Shown here piece by piece: positions 36,747 through 46,179 of a stretch of 64,000 nt of DNA. The stretch covers positions 6,200,001 to 6,264,000 of the forward strand of contig NZ_CP147520.1 of the NCBI RefSeq assembly GCF_037201975.1. Direction: 5' to 3'. Within the stretch, counting starts at the first letter, position 1. Each line of letters begins with the position of its first letter. A program made the translations under genes and the position numbers. The stretch comes from Streptomyces sp. TG1A-60. GTDB lineage: Bacteria; Actinomycetota; Actinomycetes; Streptomycetales; Streptomycetaceae. The notes under the pieces are model-generated. The model saw only the letters and a program-made list of their open reading frames with translations, had not been told where the DNA came from and made no database searches.

Positions 36747-37481
36747 ATGGCAAAGCTCGAACTCCTTCCCGCCGTCGACGTCCGTGACGGCCGGGCGGTC
36801 CGGCTCGTCCACGGCGAGTCCGGCACGGAGACCTCCTACGGCTCCCCGCTGGAGGCCGCCCTCGCCTGGCAGCGCGCGGGCGCCCAGTGGCTGCACCTGG
36901 TCGACCTGGACGCCGCGTTCGGCACCGGCGACAACCGGGACCTGGTCGCCGAGGTCACCGAGAGCCTGAAGGAACTGCACGTCAAGGTCGAGCTGTCCGG
37001 CGGCATCCGGGACGACGCCTCCCTGGCGAAGGCCCTGGCCACCGGCTGCACCCGGGTGAACCTCGGCACCGCCGCCCTGGAGACCCCCGAATGGGTCGCC
37101 AAGGTCATCGCCGAACACGGCGACAGGATCGCGGTGGGCCTCGACGTGAAGGGCACCACCCTGCGCGGCCGTGGCTGGACCCGCGACGGCGGCGACCTCT
37201 ACGAGACGCTGGAGCGCCTCGACAAGGAGGGCTGCGCCCGGTACGTCGTCACGGACATCGCCAAGGACGGCACCCTCCAGGGACCCAACCTGGAGCTGCT
37301 GAAGAACGTCTGCGCGGCGACGGACCGTCCGGTCGTGGCCTCCGGCGGCGTGTCCTCCCTCGACGACCTGCGGGCCATCGCCGAGCTGGTTCCGCTCGGT
37401 GTCGAGGGCGCCATCGTCGGGAAGGCCCTGTACGCGAAGGCGTTCACCCTGGAAGAGGCCTTGGAGGCTGTGTCCACATGA
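36747..37481 (+). CDS. priA: Phosphoribosyl isomerase A (bifunctional HisA/TrpF)
   Basis: PriA isomerises both ProFAR (histidine) and phosphoribosyl anthranilate (tryptophan) in actinobacteria that lack trpF; no trpF is present in the trp genes here. The 244-residue TIM barrel has acid/base D11 ([15 protein letters not shown]) and D170 ([13 protein letters not shown]) and phosphate motifs [18 protein letters not shown] and [12 protein letters not shown] 36747 is 2 bp after the hisH stop. Bifunctionality is inferred from family and context. Confidence 0.95.
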   Translation: MAKLELLPAVDVRDGRAVRLVHGESGTETSYGSPLEAALAWQRAGAQWLHLVDLDAAFGTGDNRDLVAEVTESLKELHVKVELSGGIRDDASLAKALATGCTRVNLGTAALETPEWVAKVIAEHGDRIAVGLDVKGTTLRGRGWTRDGGDLYETLERLDKEGCARYVVTDIAKDGTLQGPNLELLKNVCAATDRPVVASGGVSSLDDLRAIAELVPLGVEGAIVGKALYAKAFTLEEALEAVST

Positions 37482-37879
37482 GCGGATCCGTGCGGCGCGT
37501 GCAGAGCGGCAGTCCCTGGGAAGAGTCCTTCGGCTTCGCACGCGCCGTCGCGGTGGGCGACCGCGTCCTGGTGGCGGGCACGACGGCCTTCAAGGGCGAG
37601 GTGCTGTACGGGGAGGGCGACCCGTACGAGCAGGCCAAGGTGGCCTTCGCGAGCGCGATCGAGGCGATCGGCGAGTTCGGGCTCGGCGTCGAGTCCGTGA
37701 TCCGCACGCGGATGTACCTGACACACATGCGGGACGTGGACGACGTGGGGCGGGCCCACAAGGAGCTCTTCGACCCGGTCCGCCCGGCCGCGACCCTGCT
37801 GGTCGTGGACGGTTTCGTCGACTCGCGCATCCTTGTCGAAGTAGAAGTCGAAGCATTCAGAGGAGCCGTGGATTCATGA
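37478..37879 (+). CDS. RidA family (YjgF/YER057c/UK114) protein
   Basis: A 133-residue RidA-superfamily protein, probably a trimeric enamine/imine deaminase that detoxifies PLP-derived intermediates. Family motifs: [39 protein letters not shown], and [20 protein letters not shown], where an Arg/Pro pair (VRPAAT) and the terminal Glu line the site. It lacks the exact RAAVGV segment of archetypal RidA (RPAATL here), so catalytic competence is not certain. It overlaps priA (ATGA) and hisF (ATGA), so it is an integral operon member. Confidence 0.88.
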   Translation: MSGSVRRVQSGSPWEESFGFARAVAVGDRVLVAGTTAFKGEVLYGEGDPYEQAKVAFASAIEAIGEFGLGVESVIRTRMYLTHMRDVDDVGRAHKELFDPVRPAATLLVVDGFVDSRILVEVEVEAFRGAVDS

Positions 37880-38631
37880 CCCTGGCGGTCCGAGTCATCC
37901 CCTGCCTGGACGTGGACAACGGCCGGGTCGTCAAGGGCGTCAACTTCCAGAACCTGCGCGACGCGGGCGACCCCGTCGAGATGGCCAAGGTGTACGACGC
38001 CGAGGGCGCCGACGAGCTGACGTTCCTGGACATCACCGCCTCGTCGGGCAACCGCGAGACGACGTACGACGTGGTGCGCCGCACCGCCGAGCAGGTCTTC
38101 ATCCCGCTGACGGTCGGCGGCGGTGTCCGCACGGGCGAGGACGTGGACAAGCTGCTGCGGGCGGGCGCGGACAAGGTCGGCGTCAACACGGCGGCGATCG
38201 CCCGCCCGGACCTGATCCGAGAGATCGCCGAGCGCTTCGGCCGCCAGGTGCTGGTCCTGTCCGTGGACGCGCGCCGTACCGAGTCCGGATCCTTCGAGGT
38301 CACCACCCACGGCGGTCGCAAGGGCACCGGCATCGACGCCGTCGAGTGGGCCCACCGGGCCGCCGAACTGGGCGCCGGCGAGATCCTGCTCAACTCGATG
38401 GACGCCGACGGCACGAAGGACGGCTACGACCTGGAGATGATCACGGCCGTCCGCAAGCACGTCACCGTCCCCGTCATCGCCTCCGGCGGCGCGGGCAGGC
38501 TCGCCGACTTCTCCCCGGCCGTCGAGGCGGGCGCGGACGCCGTCCTCGCCGCGTCGGTGTTCCACTTCGGCGACCTGCGCATCGGCGAGGTCAAGGACGC
38601 GCTGCGGGGCGCGGGACACCCCGTGCGGTGA
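37876..38631 (+). CDS. hisF: Imidazole glycerol phosphate synthase, cyclase subunit
   Basis: Cyclase partner of HisH, 251 residues, making imidazole glycerol phosphate and AICAR. The TIM barrel has catalytic D12 ([16 protein letters not shown]) and D131 (LSVDARR), phosphate sites [11 protein letters not shown] and ASGGAGRL, and a normal C-terminus. ATG 37876 overlaps the ridA-like stop. It ends the main his operon, followed by a hairpin terminator. Confidence 0.97.
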   Translation: MTLAVRVIPCLDVDNGRVVKGVNFQNLRDAGDPVEMAKVYDAEGADELTFLDITASSGNRETTYDVVRRTAEQVFIPLTVGGGVRTGEDVDKLLRAGADKVGVNTAAIARPDLIREIAERFGRQVLVLSVDARRTESGSFEVTTHGGRKGTGIDAVEWAHRAAELGAGEILLNSMDADGTKDGYDLEMITAVRKHVTVPVIASGGAGRLADFSPAVEAGADAVLAASVFHFGDLRIGEVKDALRGAGHPVR

Positions 38632-38704
38632 CACCGCGCTCAGCTTGACGTTCAACCCCGACAAGATCGTCTCTTGCCGGGGGCGGACGTCAACTTCAGG
38701 AACG

Positions 38705-38733
38705 AGCCCCGGCCGCCATCGGCGACCGGGGCT
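38705..38733. terminator. Stem-loop terminator between convergent hisF and the TIGR03085 gene
   Basis: AGCCCCGG at 38705-38712 pairs with CCGGGGCT at 38726-38733, extended by GCC/GGC inside. It lies 74 bp after hisF and 12 bp beyond the - strand gene's stop, so it can stop transcription from both sides. Confidence 0.8.
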
Positions 38734-38744
38734 TCCCGCTCGGC

Positions 38745-39380
38745 TCAGAGCCCCAGCTGCTTCGTCTCGTGCAGCTTCGCGATCGCTTCCTTCTCGCCGT
38801 CCAGCTCCACGTCGGCGACCTGCTGCCGGCCGTACAGGAACAGCAGCAGCTCCGAGGGCTCGCCGGTGACCGTGACGACGGGGGCGCCGCGGTGGGCCAC
38901 CACGGTCTGGCCGTCAGGGCGGCGCAGCACCAGGCCGGTGGGGGCGCCGCGGCCCATGAGGCGGGCGGTGCGCTCCAGACGCGACCAGAGGGCGTCCTGG
39001 AAGACGTGGTCCAGCTCGCGCGGCGACCACTCGGGCCGGGCGCGACGGATGTCTTCGGTGTGGACGTAGAACTCGATCGTGTTCGACACCTCGTCGATCT
39101 GTTTGAGGGAGAAGGGCGAGAAACGCGGCGGACCGGTGCGCACGAGCTGGATCAGCTCCTCGTACGGCTTCGCGGCGAACTCCTCCATCACCCGGTCCAG
39201 GCGCGGCGCGAGCTGCTTGATGATGATGCCCCCGGCGGCGTCGGGGCGGCGCTCGCGCACCACCACGTGCGCGGCGAGGTCACGGGTGGTCCAGCCGTCG
39301 CACAGGGTGGGAGCCTCCGGGCCCGCGGTCTCCAACAGGTCGGCGAAGAGAAGCCGTTCACGCTTGGCATGGGTCGACAT
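38745..39380 (-). CDS. TIGR03085-type actinobacterial metal-binding protein (DinB/mycothiol-dependent enzyme fold)
   Basis: A 211-residue protein of the maleylpyruvate-isomerase/DinB superfamily used by mycothiol-dependent enzymes. Metal-site candidates: the [20 protein letters not shown] helix with His, and [13 protein letters not shown] with HxxD. The opening [17 protein letters not shown] is typical of the TIGR03085 group. The reaction is unknown. It is divergent from hisI. Confidence 0.85.
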   Translation of the reverse strand: MSTHAKRERLLFADLLETAGPEAPTLCDGWTTRDLAAHVVVRERRPDAAGGIIIKQLAPRLDRVMEEFAAKPYEELIQLVRTGPPRFSPFSLKQIDEVSNTIEFYVHTEDIRRARPEWSPRELDHVFQDALWSRLERTARLMGRGAPTGLVLRRPDGQTVVAHRGAPVVTVTGEPSELLLFLYGRQQVADVELDGEKEAIAKLHETKQLGL

Positions 39381-39522
39381 ACGACCAGCCTACGACCGTG
39401 CCACCGCTTCGCCCAGCGCAGGTCCGGCCGAATCGCGGCAGCGATGCCGTTCGTATGACAAGAAGGTCCGGCCTGTGGACAACGGACGAGGCGGGTCACC
39501 GCGGCGCGGCACAATGGCACGC

Positions 39523-39969
39523 ATGACCAGCACGCCGTCCTCCAGCAGCCGCCGTAGTCCCGGAGCCCCCAGCGGCCCCGGCGCTCCCAGCGCGCTGGAC
39601 CCCGAGATCGCCGCGCGCCTCAGGCGCAGCGCCGACGGGCTCCTGCCCGCCATCGCCCAGCAGTACGACACCGGAGAGGTGCTCATGCTCGGCTGGATGG
39701 ACGACGAGGCCCTGCACCGCACCCTCACCACCGGCCGCTGCACCTACTGGTCGCGCAGCCGCCGCGCGTACTGGGTGAAGGGCGACACCTCCGGCCACTT
39801 CCAGTGGGTGAAGTCCGTCGCCCTGGACTGCGACGCCGACACCGTCCTCGTCAAGGTCGACCAGGTGGGCGCCGCCTGCCACACCGGCGCCCGCACCTGC
39901 TTCGACGAGGACGTCCTCAAGGCCGTCGTGGGCGGCGCCGATTCCGACGTACCGTCACCGGGTCAGTAA
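39523..39969 (+). CDS. hisI: Phosphoribosyl-AMP cyclohydrolase
   Basis: Opens the purine ring of PR-AMP in histidine synthesis; 148 residues, HisI only (hisE is not fused and not in this window). Zn/Mg motifs: [14 protein letters not shown] with C103, then C119 and C126 ([10 protein letters not shown]); [13 protein letters not shown] and YWSRSR are conserved. ATG 39523 is preferred over ATG 39514: CACAAT at 39510-39515 lies 7 nt upstream, fitting a leaderless start. It lies 11 bp upstream of trpE, linking the his and trp blocks. Confidence 0.94.
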   Translation: MTSTPSSSSRRSPGAPSGPGAPSALDPEIAARLRRSADGLLPAIAQQYDTGEVLMLGWMDDEALHRTLTTGRCTYWSRSRRAYWVKGDTSGHFQWVKSVALDCDADTVLVKVDQVGAACHTGARTCFDEDVLKAVVGGADSDVPSPGQ

Positions 39970-39980
39970 GGTCAGCAGCC

Positions 39981-41495
39981 ATGGACCTCGACACGTTCCG
40001 CAAGCTGGCCTCCGACCGCCGTGTCATCCCCGTCAGCCGCAAGCTCCTCGCCGACGGCGACACCCCGGTCGCGCTCTACCGCAAGCTCGCAGCCGAGCGC
40101 ACCGGCACCTTCCTCCTGGAGTCGGCGGAGAACGGCCGTACGGCGTTTCAATGGTCTCGCTACTCCTTCGTGGGCGTCCGCAGCCACGCCACCCTCACCT
40201 CCCGGGACGGCCGGGCGCACTGGCTCGGAACCCCGCCCGTCGGCGTCCCGGCCGAGGGCGACCCCCTCGCCGCCCTGCGCGCCACCATCGAGGCGCTGCA
40301 CACCCCGCACCAGGAGGGCATGCCCCCCTTCACCGGCGGCATGGTCGGCTACCTCGGCTACGACATCGTGCGCCGCCTGGAGAAGATCGGCCCCGGCGAG
40401 CGCGACGACCTCCAGCTCCCCGAGCTGACCATGCTGCTCACGAGCGACCTGGCGGTCATGGACCACTGGGAGGGCTCGGTCCTGCTGATCGCCAACGCGA
40501 TCAACCACAACGACCTGGACACCGGCGTCGACGAGGCCCACGCCGACGCCGTCGCCCGCCTGGATGCCATGCAGGCCGACCTCGCCCGGCCCGTCGCCCA
40601 GCCCCCGGCGGCCCTCCCGCCCTCCGAACTGCCCGAGTACACCGCACTGTGGGGCGGCCCCGACTTCCAGGCGGCCGTCGAGGACGTCAAGGAGCGCATC
40701 CGGGCCGGCGAGGCATTCCAGGTCGTCCCCTCCCAGCGCTTCGAAACACCGTGCACGGCAAGCGCGTTGGACGTCTACCGGGTTCTCAGGGCGACCAACC
40801 CCTCCCCGTACATGTACCTGTTCCGCTTCGACGGCTTCGACGTCGTCGGTTCCTCCCCCGAGGCCCTGGTCAAGGTCGAGGACGGGCAGGCCATGGTCCA
40901 CCCCATCGCCGGCACCCGGCACCGGGGGGCGACTCCGCAGGAGGACCAGGCCCTCGCCGACGAGCTGCTCGCCGACCCCAAGGAGCGCGCCGAGCACCTG
41001 ATGCTCGTCGACCTGGGCCGCAACGACCTGGGCCGGGTCTGCGAGCCGGGCTCCGTCGAAGTGGTGGACTTCATGTCCGTCGAGCGGTACTCGCACGTCA
41101 TGCACATCGTCTCCACCGTCACCGGCCGGGTCGCGCCGGGCCGTACGGCCTTCGACGTGCTGACCGCCTGCTTCCCCGCGGGCACCCTCTCCGGCGCCCC
41201 GAAGCCGCGCGCCATGCAGATCATCGACGAGCTGGAGCCGTCCCGCCGGGGCCTGTACGGCGGCTGTGTCGGCTACCTCGACTTCGCGGGCGACTCCGAC
41301 ACCGCCATCGCCATCCGCACCGCCCTGCTGCGCGACGGCACGGCATACGTCCAGGCCGGCGCCGGCATCGTCGCCGACTCCGACCCCGTCGCCGAGGACA
41401 CCGAGTGCCGCAACAAGGCGGCGGCGGTCCTGCGCGCGGTGCACACGGCGAACCGACTCGGACAAGAGGGCGCCTGTCACGTGAGCCCCGGGTGA
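39981..41495 (+). CDS. trpE: Anthranilate synthase component I
   Basis: Converts chorismate and ammonia to anthranilate, 504 residues. The feedback-inhibition element [10 protein letters not shown] and the chorismate-binding core ([77 protein letters not shown]) are intact. It is 11 bp after hisI with no visible Trp-rich leader peptide, so classical attenuation at this gene is unlikely. The glutaminase TrpG is not in this window. Confidence 0.97.
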   Translation: MDLDTFRKLASDRRVIPVSRKLLADGDTPVALYRKLAAERTGTFLLESAENGRTAFQWSRYSFVGVRSHATLTSRDGRAHWLGTPPVGVPAEGDPLAALRATIEALHTPHQEGMPPFTGGMVGYLGYDIVRRLEKIGPGERDDLQLPELTMLLTSDLAVMDHWEGSVLLIANAINHNDLDTGVDEAHADAVARLDAMQADLARPVAQPPAALPPSELPEYTALWGGPDFQAAVEDVKERIRAGEAFQVVPSQRFETPCTASALDVYRVLRATNPSPYMYLFRFDGFDVVGSSPEALVKVEDGQAMVHPIAGTRHRGATPQEDQALADELLADPKERAEHLMLVDLGRNDLGRVCEPGSVEVVDFMSVERYSHVMHIVSTVTGRVAPGRTAFDVLTACFPAGTLSGAPKPRAMQIIDELEPSRRGLYGGCVGYLDFAGDSDTAIAIRTALLRDGTAYVQAGAGIVADSDPVAEDTECRNKAAAVLRAVHTANRLGQEGACHVSPG

Positions 41496-41529
41496 CAGGC
41501 ACCCCGGGACGCAGGCGATAGTGGAGTAC

Positions 41530-42164
41530 GTGACCGCAGTACCTCCCCCCGACCCGAACCCGAGTCCGTCCGCGCCGGTCGGCGCAGCCTCGCCCTGGCG
41601 CTGCTGAGCGGCGCGCTGGGCGCGGCCGTCGTGCTGCTCGCCAGCCGCCAGCGCTGGTCGGAGGGCACCGCCTCGGTGGCCGGCGGCGCCTTCCCGCTGA
41701 CCGCCAAGGGCGGCGACGTCACGGGTGTGCCCGCGGCCCTCGCCATAGTGGGCCTCGCCGCGCTCGTCGCCGTCTTCGCCGTGCGCCGGTCCGGGCGCGT
41801 CCTGGTCGCCCTCCTGCTCGCCCTCTCCGGCGCGGGCACCATCGCCGCCGCGCTGCTCGGCGTGAACGACAGCTCGGCGCTCGACGACAAGGCGGCCGAG
41901 GCCTCCGGCGACAACGCCGCGACCGTCGACGCGCTCAGCCACACAGGCTGGCCGTACGTCGCGGCCGCCGGCGGCGCGCTCATCCTGCTCGCCGGGCTGC
42001 TCGCGCTCCGCTACGGACGGCTGTGGCCCGCGATGTCCGGCCGCTACGAGCGAGACGGCACCCCCCGCCCGCGCAAGGCCGAGCCGGTCGACCCCGACCG
42101 GCCGGAGGACATGTGGAAGGCCCTGGACCGAGGAGAGGACCCCACGGGGCGGGACCCGGCCTAG
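41530..42164 (+). CDS. Trp-region-associated membrane protein (TIGR02234-like), apparent frameshift near the start
   Basis: The intact frame from 41541 to 42164 encodes a four-helix membrane protein (SLALALLSGALGAAVVLLA, VPAALAIVGLAALVAVFAV, VLVALLLALSGAGTIAAALL, YVAAAGGALILLAGLLAL) found beside trpE in actinobacteria. The only good start, GTG 41530 with GATAGT 7 nt upstream (leaderless type), is in another frame: it reads VTAVPPP, then leaves the frame at a six-C run (41545-41550). One extra C would join it to RPEPESVRAGRR. Either the assembly lost a base or translation starts internally at GTG 41631. Function unknown. Confidence 0.8.
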
Positions 42165-42346
42165 AGTCGTACGACTTCATGGTTGGAGCCGTACGCCCCC
42201 CGGTGACGGGGCGGGCCGGGCCGGGAGTGAGACCCCCGCTCAAGGCACTCGCGCGGGTACGGGACAATGGACGGCGAGCGTCCGACTCACCCGGGCATCG
42301 AGCGACACGCATCGAGCACCACGCATTGAACAACGAGGAGCAAGTC

Positions 42347-42613
42347 ATGGCGGGCAGCAGCCACGGTCACACCCCGGCCGCCTGGACCGGCGTCACCATC
42401 GCCTTCATCGGTTTCTGCGTCTCGGGCGCCTACATGGTGATGGCCGAGCCGCTGGGATTCTGGGCCGGCATGGTCATCGTCGTCCTCGGCGGCGTCGTCG
42501 GCATGATCATGCGAGCCATGGGCATGGGCCGGCCGAAGGACGCGAACGCCGCGTACGAGACGGCGGAGCGCGACAGGGCCAAGGGCCCCGAGCCGGCCGG
42601 CGCCAAGAGCTGA
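42347..42613 (+). CDS. Small membrane protein of the HGxxPAAW type
   Basis: An 88-residue protein with two helices (VTIAFIGFCVSGAYMVMAE, and FWAGMVIVVLGGVVGMIMRA), the diagnostic HGHTPAAWTGV start and a charged tail. The function is unknown, but such genes sit in trp clusters of actinobacteria. ATG 42347 follows GAGGAGC. The 182-bp gap upstream contains a perfect 12-bp palindrome AGTCGTACGACT (42165-42176) and a possible -10, GACAAT, near 42263, so it has its own promoter. Confidence 0.88.
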   Translation: MAGSSHGHTPAAWTGVTIAFIGFCVSGAYMVMAEPLGFWAGMVIVVLGGVVGMIMRAMGMGRPKDANAAYETAERDRAKGPEPAGAKS

Positions 42614-42620
42614 CTTCCAG

Positions 42621-42663
42621 GTGAGGGGCAGCCCGGCACGTACGTCGCCGGGCCGCCCCTCAC
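42621..42663 (+). terminator. Stem-loop terminator after the HGxxPAAW gene
   Basis: GTGAGGGGC-A-GCCCGGC pairs with GCCGGGC-C-GCCCCTCAC across a 9-nt loop (42621-42663); about 16 bp with one symmetric mismatch. It starts 8 bp after the stop codon. Confidence 0.85.
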
Positions 42664-42760
42664 CCGCGTCACAGAGCCCGGACAGGCGGTTCCCCCGGGA
42701 GCCGGGCACCCGGCCGCCCCGCGGGCGCGCTCACGGCCCGCGCGGGGCAGAATGCGGTGT

Positions 42761-43246
42761 GTGAACGCCGAGACCCCTCCAGTGTCGCCGCAGCCCCCCG
42801 ACCCGGCCGCCGCGCTCGCAGGCCCCGACACGGGGACCGGGCCGCGCACGGGGCGGGCGCGTGGGCTCTGGGTGCCCGCCGGGGTGCTCGCGGGCGTCGG
42901 CGGGGCCTTCGCGTACGTCGCCGCCGTCGACCCCAACGAGCCCGGCCACTACCCGGTCTGCCCGCTGCTGCGCTTCACCGGCCTCTACTGCCCCGGCTGC
43001 GGCGGTCTGCGCAGCGCGCACGCCTTCGCGCACGGGGACATCGCGACCGCCTTCACCGCCAACGCCCTCGCCGTGGCCGGTTTCGTGGGCTTCGCGGTGC
43101 TGTGGACGGTCTGGGTCGTCCATGAGGCGCGCGGACGACCGTTGCGCGTCCCGGTCGGTCCTGTCGGGTTGTGGACGCTCGGCGCGTTGGCCCTGGCATT
43201 CACGGTGGTCCGGAACCTGCCTTTCGGCGGCTGGCTCCATCCTTGA
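42761..43246 (+). CDS. DUF2752 family membrane protein
   Basis: A 161-residue protein with a Pro-rich disordered N-terminus (1-40), then three helices. The DUF2752 motif is complete: YPVCPLLRFTGLYCPGCGGL followed by R and HAFAHGD, with Cys residues that could bind metal or form disulfides. Function unknown. GTG 42761 has CAGAAT 7 nt upstream and no RBS, a leaderless-type start. It lies between two trp gene blocks. Confidence 0.88.
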   Translation: MNAETPPVSPQPPDPAAALAGPDTGTGPRTGRARGLWVPAGVLAGVGGAFAYVAAVDPNEPGHYPVCPLLRFTGLYCPGCGGLRSAHAFAHGDIATAFTANALAVAGFVGFAVLWTVWVVHEARGRPLRVPVGPVGLWTLGALALAFTVVRNLPFGGWLHP

Positions 43247-43418
43247 TCGAACGGCGAACGTCCAGGTAGTGGGACCGTCGTCAACCGGATGCGAGGCCTA
43301 CGCCCTCCTGCGGATACCATCGCAGTGAACTGCCAGAACCCTGAGAACCGCTCGACTGTCCACACACGACCGTCAAACGTTGTCACCGATTCACACCGTC
43401 TGAAAGGGGGCCGCTCGC

Positions 43419-44228
43419 GTGAGTGTGCTCGACGAGATCATCGACGGAGTCCGTGCCGACCTCGCGGAGCGGCAGGCGCGCGTCAGCCTCGACGAGCTCA
43501 AGGAACGCGCGGCGAAGGCTCCGGCGGCCAAGGACGGCGCGGCAGCCCTGCGCGGCGACGGCGTCAAGGTGATCTGCGAGGTCAAGCGGTCCAGCCCCTC
43601 CAAGGGCGCGCTCGCCGCGATCGCCGACCCGGCAGGCCTGGCGGCCGACTACGAGGCGGGCGGCGCGGCGGTCATCTCCGTGCTCACGGAACAGCGCCGT
43701 TTCGGCGGTTCGCTCGCCGACCTGGAGGCGGTCCGCGCGCGCGTGGACATCCCCGTCCTGCGCAAGGACTTCGTCGTCACCTCGTACCAGCTGTGGGAGG
43801 CCCGGGCGTACGGCGCCGACGTGGTGCTGCTGATCGTCGCGGCCCTCGACCAGCCGGCGCTGGAGTCTCTGGTCGAGCGCGCCGAGTCCATCGGGCTCAC
43901 CCCGCTCGTCGAGGTCCACGACGAGGACGAGGTCGAGCGCGCGGTCGACGCCGGTGCCCGGGTGATCGGCGTCAACGCCCGCAACCTCAAGACCCTGGAG
44001 GTCGACCGCTCCACCTTCGAGCGCGTCGCCCCCGAGATCCCCGACTCCATCGTCAAGATCGCCGAGTCCGGCGTCCGGGGCCCGCACGACCTCATCGCCT
44101 ACGCCAACGTCGGCGCCGACGCGGTCCTCGTGGGCGAGTCCCTCGTCACCGGCAGGGACCCCAGGACCGCCGTGGCCGACCTCGTCGCCGCGGGCGAACA
44201 CCCGGCGCTCCGGCACGGGCGGGGCTGA
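43419..44228 (+). CDS. trpC: Indole-3-glycerol-phosphate synthase
   Basis: Closes the indole ring from CdRP; 269 residues, monofunctional (no TrpF fusion). The TIM barrel has catalytic Lys/Glu motifs [12 protein letters not shown] (K and E), [12 protein letters not shown] and [17 protein letters not shown], and the phosphate site [11 protein letters not shown] 43419 follows GAAAGGGGG. The 172-bp gap upstream should carry its promoter, with GATACCAT near 43314 as one candidate -10. Confidence 0.97.
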   Translation: MSVLDEIIDGVRADLAERQARVSLDELKERAAKAPAAKDGAAALRGDGVKVICEVKRSSPSKGALAAIADPAGLAADYEAGGAAVISVLTEQRRFGGSLADLEAVRARVDIPVLRKDFVVTSYQLWEARAYGADVVLLIVAALDQPALESLVERAESIGLTPLVEVHDEDEVERAVDAGARVIGVNARNLKTLEVDRSTFERVAPEIPDSIVKIAESGVRGPHDLIAYANVGADAVLVGESLVTGRDPRTAVADLVAAGEHPALRHGRG

Positions 44229-44374
44229 CCCGCGCCATGACCGACCACACCTTCGTCGCCGACCGGCCGGGGCCCGCCTCGGCCGGGGCACCGGGGTGCG
44301 TACGGTCGGCGGCGGTGTCGCCCGTCACCGGTTTCACCCACACGGGTGATTCGGGGCCGGTAGGATGTGCCGCG

Positions 44375-44584
44375 ATGTTCTCGATCGCCATGACGACCAG
44401 GGACCCCTACGCCCGCCTCGCGCGCGGGTGCCGTCCCCGTGGCTGCCGGGCGCCCGCCCGACGCGTCCACGGGCGCCGGGTCCGCTATGTCATCGGTGAC
44501 GAGCCGGGCCAGGTGAACGGTATGCGATGGCCCCGGACGCGTGTCACCCGCGGTGAGCTGAGTCCATCTCCGAACGCCGGGTGA
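44375..44584 (+). CDS. trpM: TrpM-like small basic protein (tryptophan biosynthesis modulator)
   Basis: A 69-residue Arg-rich protein (MFSIAMTTRDPYARLARGCR, then PRGCRAPARRVHGRRV, RYVIGDEPGQVNGMRW) at the position where S. coelicolor has trpM, between trpC and trpB. TrpM there influences tryptophan formation and development (literature recalled, not tested here). TAGGAT at 44361-44366 lies 8 nt before ATG 44375, a leaderless-type start; ATG 44390 is an alternative giving 64 residues. Codon use is less clearly coding than in its neighbours because of the Arg content. Confidence 0.65.
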   Translation: MFSIAMTTRDPYARLARGCRPRGCRAPARRVHGRRVRYVIGDEPGQVNGMRWPRTRVTRGELSPSPNAG

Positions 44585-44889
44585 GGTGCACCGCCGGATG
44601 CCGGGTGCGGCCTCCGGCCGGTCCGGCACCGCGGCCTCGCCGTCCGGGGTACTCGTCGCCACGGCGGAAGGCCGTCCGGCGGCGGGATTCGACAGGCCCG
44701 ACGAGTTCGACGAGGCCGGGTCGAGCGGACGGAGTCCCTCAGCCCTGCCGTGAGCTGCCCGCGCCGTCCCATGAGCTGCCCGTGGCTGCCATCATCCGCT
44801 CACACCACCGGTGACACCCCTGCGTGGGTCTCTTCCTCACCCCTGCCGACCGATCGACATCGGGGCTGCGCCCCCTGCGAGGTAACCGC
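44585..44889. other. Gap between trpM and trpB with short direct repeats
   Basis: 305 bp without a credible gene. The 13-mer with core TGAGCTGCCCG occurs twice, at about 44751 and 44770. ATGAGCTGCCCGTGGCTGCC would begin a frame with single Trp codons, but it runs on into trpB in the wrong frame and has no consecutive Trp codons, so I do not call it an attenuator. The trpB RBS (GCGAGGTAAC) is at the right end. Confidence 0.4.
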
Positions 44890-46179
44890 ATGTCCAGTGA
44901 GTTCTTCATTCCCGACCCGGAGGGTCAGGTCCCCAGCACCGAGGGGTACTTCGGCGCGTACGGCGGCAAGTTCATCCCGGAGGCGCTGGTCGCCGCCGTG
45001 GACGAGGTCGCCGTGGAGTACGACAAGGCCAAGCACGACCCCGAGTTCGCCCGCGAGCTCGACGATCTGCTCGTGAACTACACCGGGCGGCCCAGTTCGC
45101 TCACCGAGGTGCCGCGGTTCGCCGAGCACGCCGGCGGGGCCCGGGTGTTCCTCAAGCGCGAGGATCTCAACCACACCGGGTCGCACAAGATCAACAACGT
45201 GCTGGGGCAGGCCCTGCTCACCAAGCGTATGGGCAAGACCCGGGTCATCGCCGAGACGGGAGCGGGCCAGCACGGCGTCGCCACCGCCACCGCCTGCGCG
45301 CTCTTCGGGCTCGACTGCACGGTCTACATGGGTGAGATCGACACCCAGCGGCAGGCCCTCAACGTCGCGCGCATGCGCATGCTGGGCGCCGAGGTCGTCG
45401 CCGTGAAGTCCGGGTCCCGGACCCTGAAGGACGCCATCAACGAGGCCTTCCGCGACTGGGTCGCCAACGTCGACCGCACCCACTACCTCTTCGGTACGGT
45501 CGCCGGGCCCCACCCCTTCCCCGCCATGGTCCGCGACTTCCACCGGGTCATCGGCGTGGAGGCCAGGCGCCAGCTCCTCGAACGCGCCGGGCGGCTGCCC
45601 GACGCCGCCGTCGCCTGCGTCGGCGGCGGGTCCAACGCCATCGGGCTCTTCCACGCCTTCATCCCGGACACCGGCGTACGCCTCATCGGCTGCGAGCCAG
45701 CCGGGCACGGCGTCGAGACCGGTGAGCACGCCGCGACCCTGACCGCCGGTGAGCCGGGCATCCTGCACGGATCGCGGTCGTACGTCCTGCAGGACGAGGA
45801 AGGGCAGATCACCGAGCCGTACTCGATCTCGGCGGGCCTCGACTACCCGGGCATCGGCCCCGAGCACTCGTACCTCAAGGACAGCGGTCGCGGCGAGTAC
45901 CGCGCGGTCACCGACGACGCGGCCATGCAGGCGCTGCGTCTGCTGTCGCGCACGGAGGGCATCATCCCGGCGATCGAGAGCGCGCACGCACTCGCCGGTG
46001 CCCTGGAGGTCGGCAAGGAGCTGGGCAGGGACGGGCTGATCGTCGTCAACCTGTCCGGGCGTGGCGACAAGGACATGGACACGGCGGCACGCTACTTCGA
46101 CCTGTACGACACAGCTGCCGACGCCGAGGTCGCCGCCGACGCGGCCGACCTCGCCGAGATCGAGGGGGACGCCAAGTGA
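44890..46179 (+). CDS. trpB: Tryptophan synthase beta subunit
   Basis: PLP enzyme joining indole and serine; 429 residues. PLP lysine K100 in [10 protein letters not shown], the E109-type region [13 protein letters not shown], and the phosphate loop [10 protein letters not shown] are intact. An Ala/Asp-rich C-terminal tail (about 405-429) extends the usual length. ATG 44890 follows CGAGG. It overlaps trpA by 4 nt (GTGA). Confidence 0.98.
   Translation: MSSEFFIPDPEGQVPSTEGYFGAYGGKFIPEALVAAVDEVAVEYDKAKHDPEFARELDDLLVNYTGRPSSLTEVPRFAEHAGGARVFLKREDLNHTGSHKINNVLGQALLTKRMGKTRVIAETGAGQHGVATATACALFGLDCTVYMGEIDTQRQALNVARMRMLGAEVVAVKSGSRTLKDAINEAFRDWVANVDRTHYLFGTVAGPHPFPAMVRDFHRVIGVEARRQLLERAGRLPDAAVACVGGGSNAIGLFHAFIPDTGVRLIGCEPAGHGVETGEHAATLTAGEPGILHGSRSYVLQDEEGQITEPYSISAGLDYPGIGPEHSYLKDSGRGEYRAVTDDAAMQALRLLSRTEGIIPAIESAHALAGALEVGKELGRDGLIVVNLSGRGDKDMDTAARYFDLYDTAADAEVAADAADLAEIEGDAK

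Noticed and set aside
44585..44889. Tryptophan attenuator leader peptide before trpB
   Set aside because: There are no tandem Trp codons in a short ORF with an RBS, and no alternative hairpin pair with a U-run.
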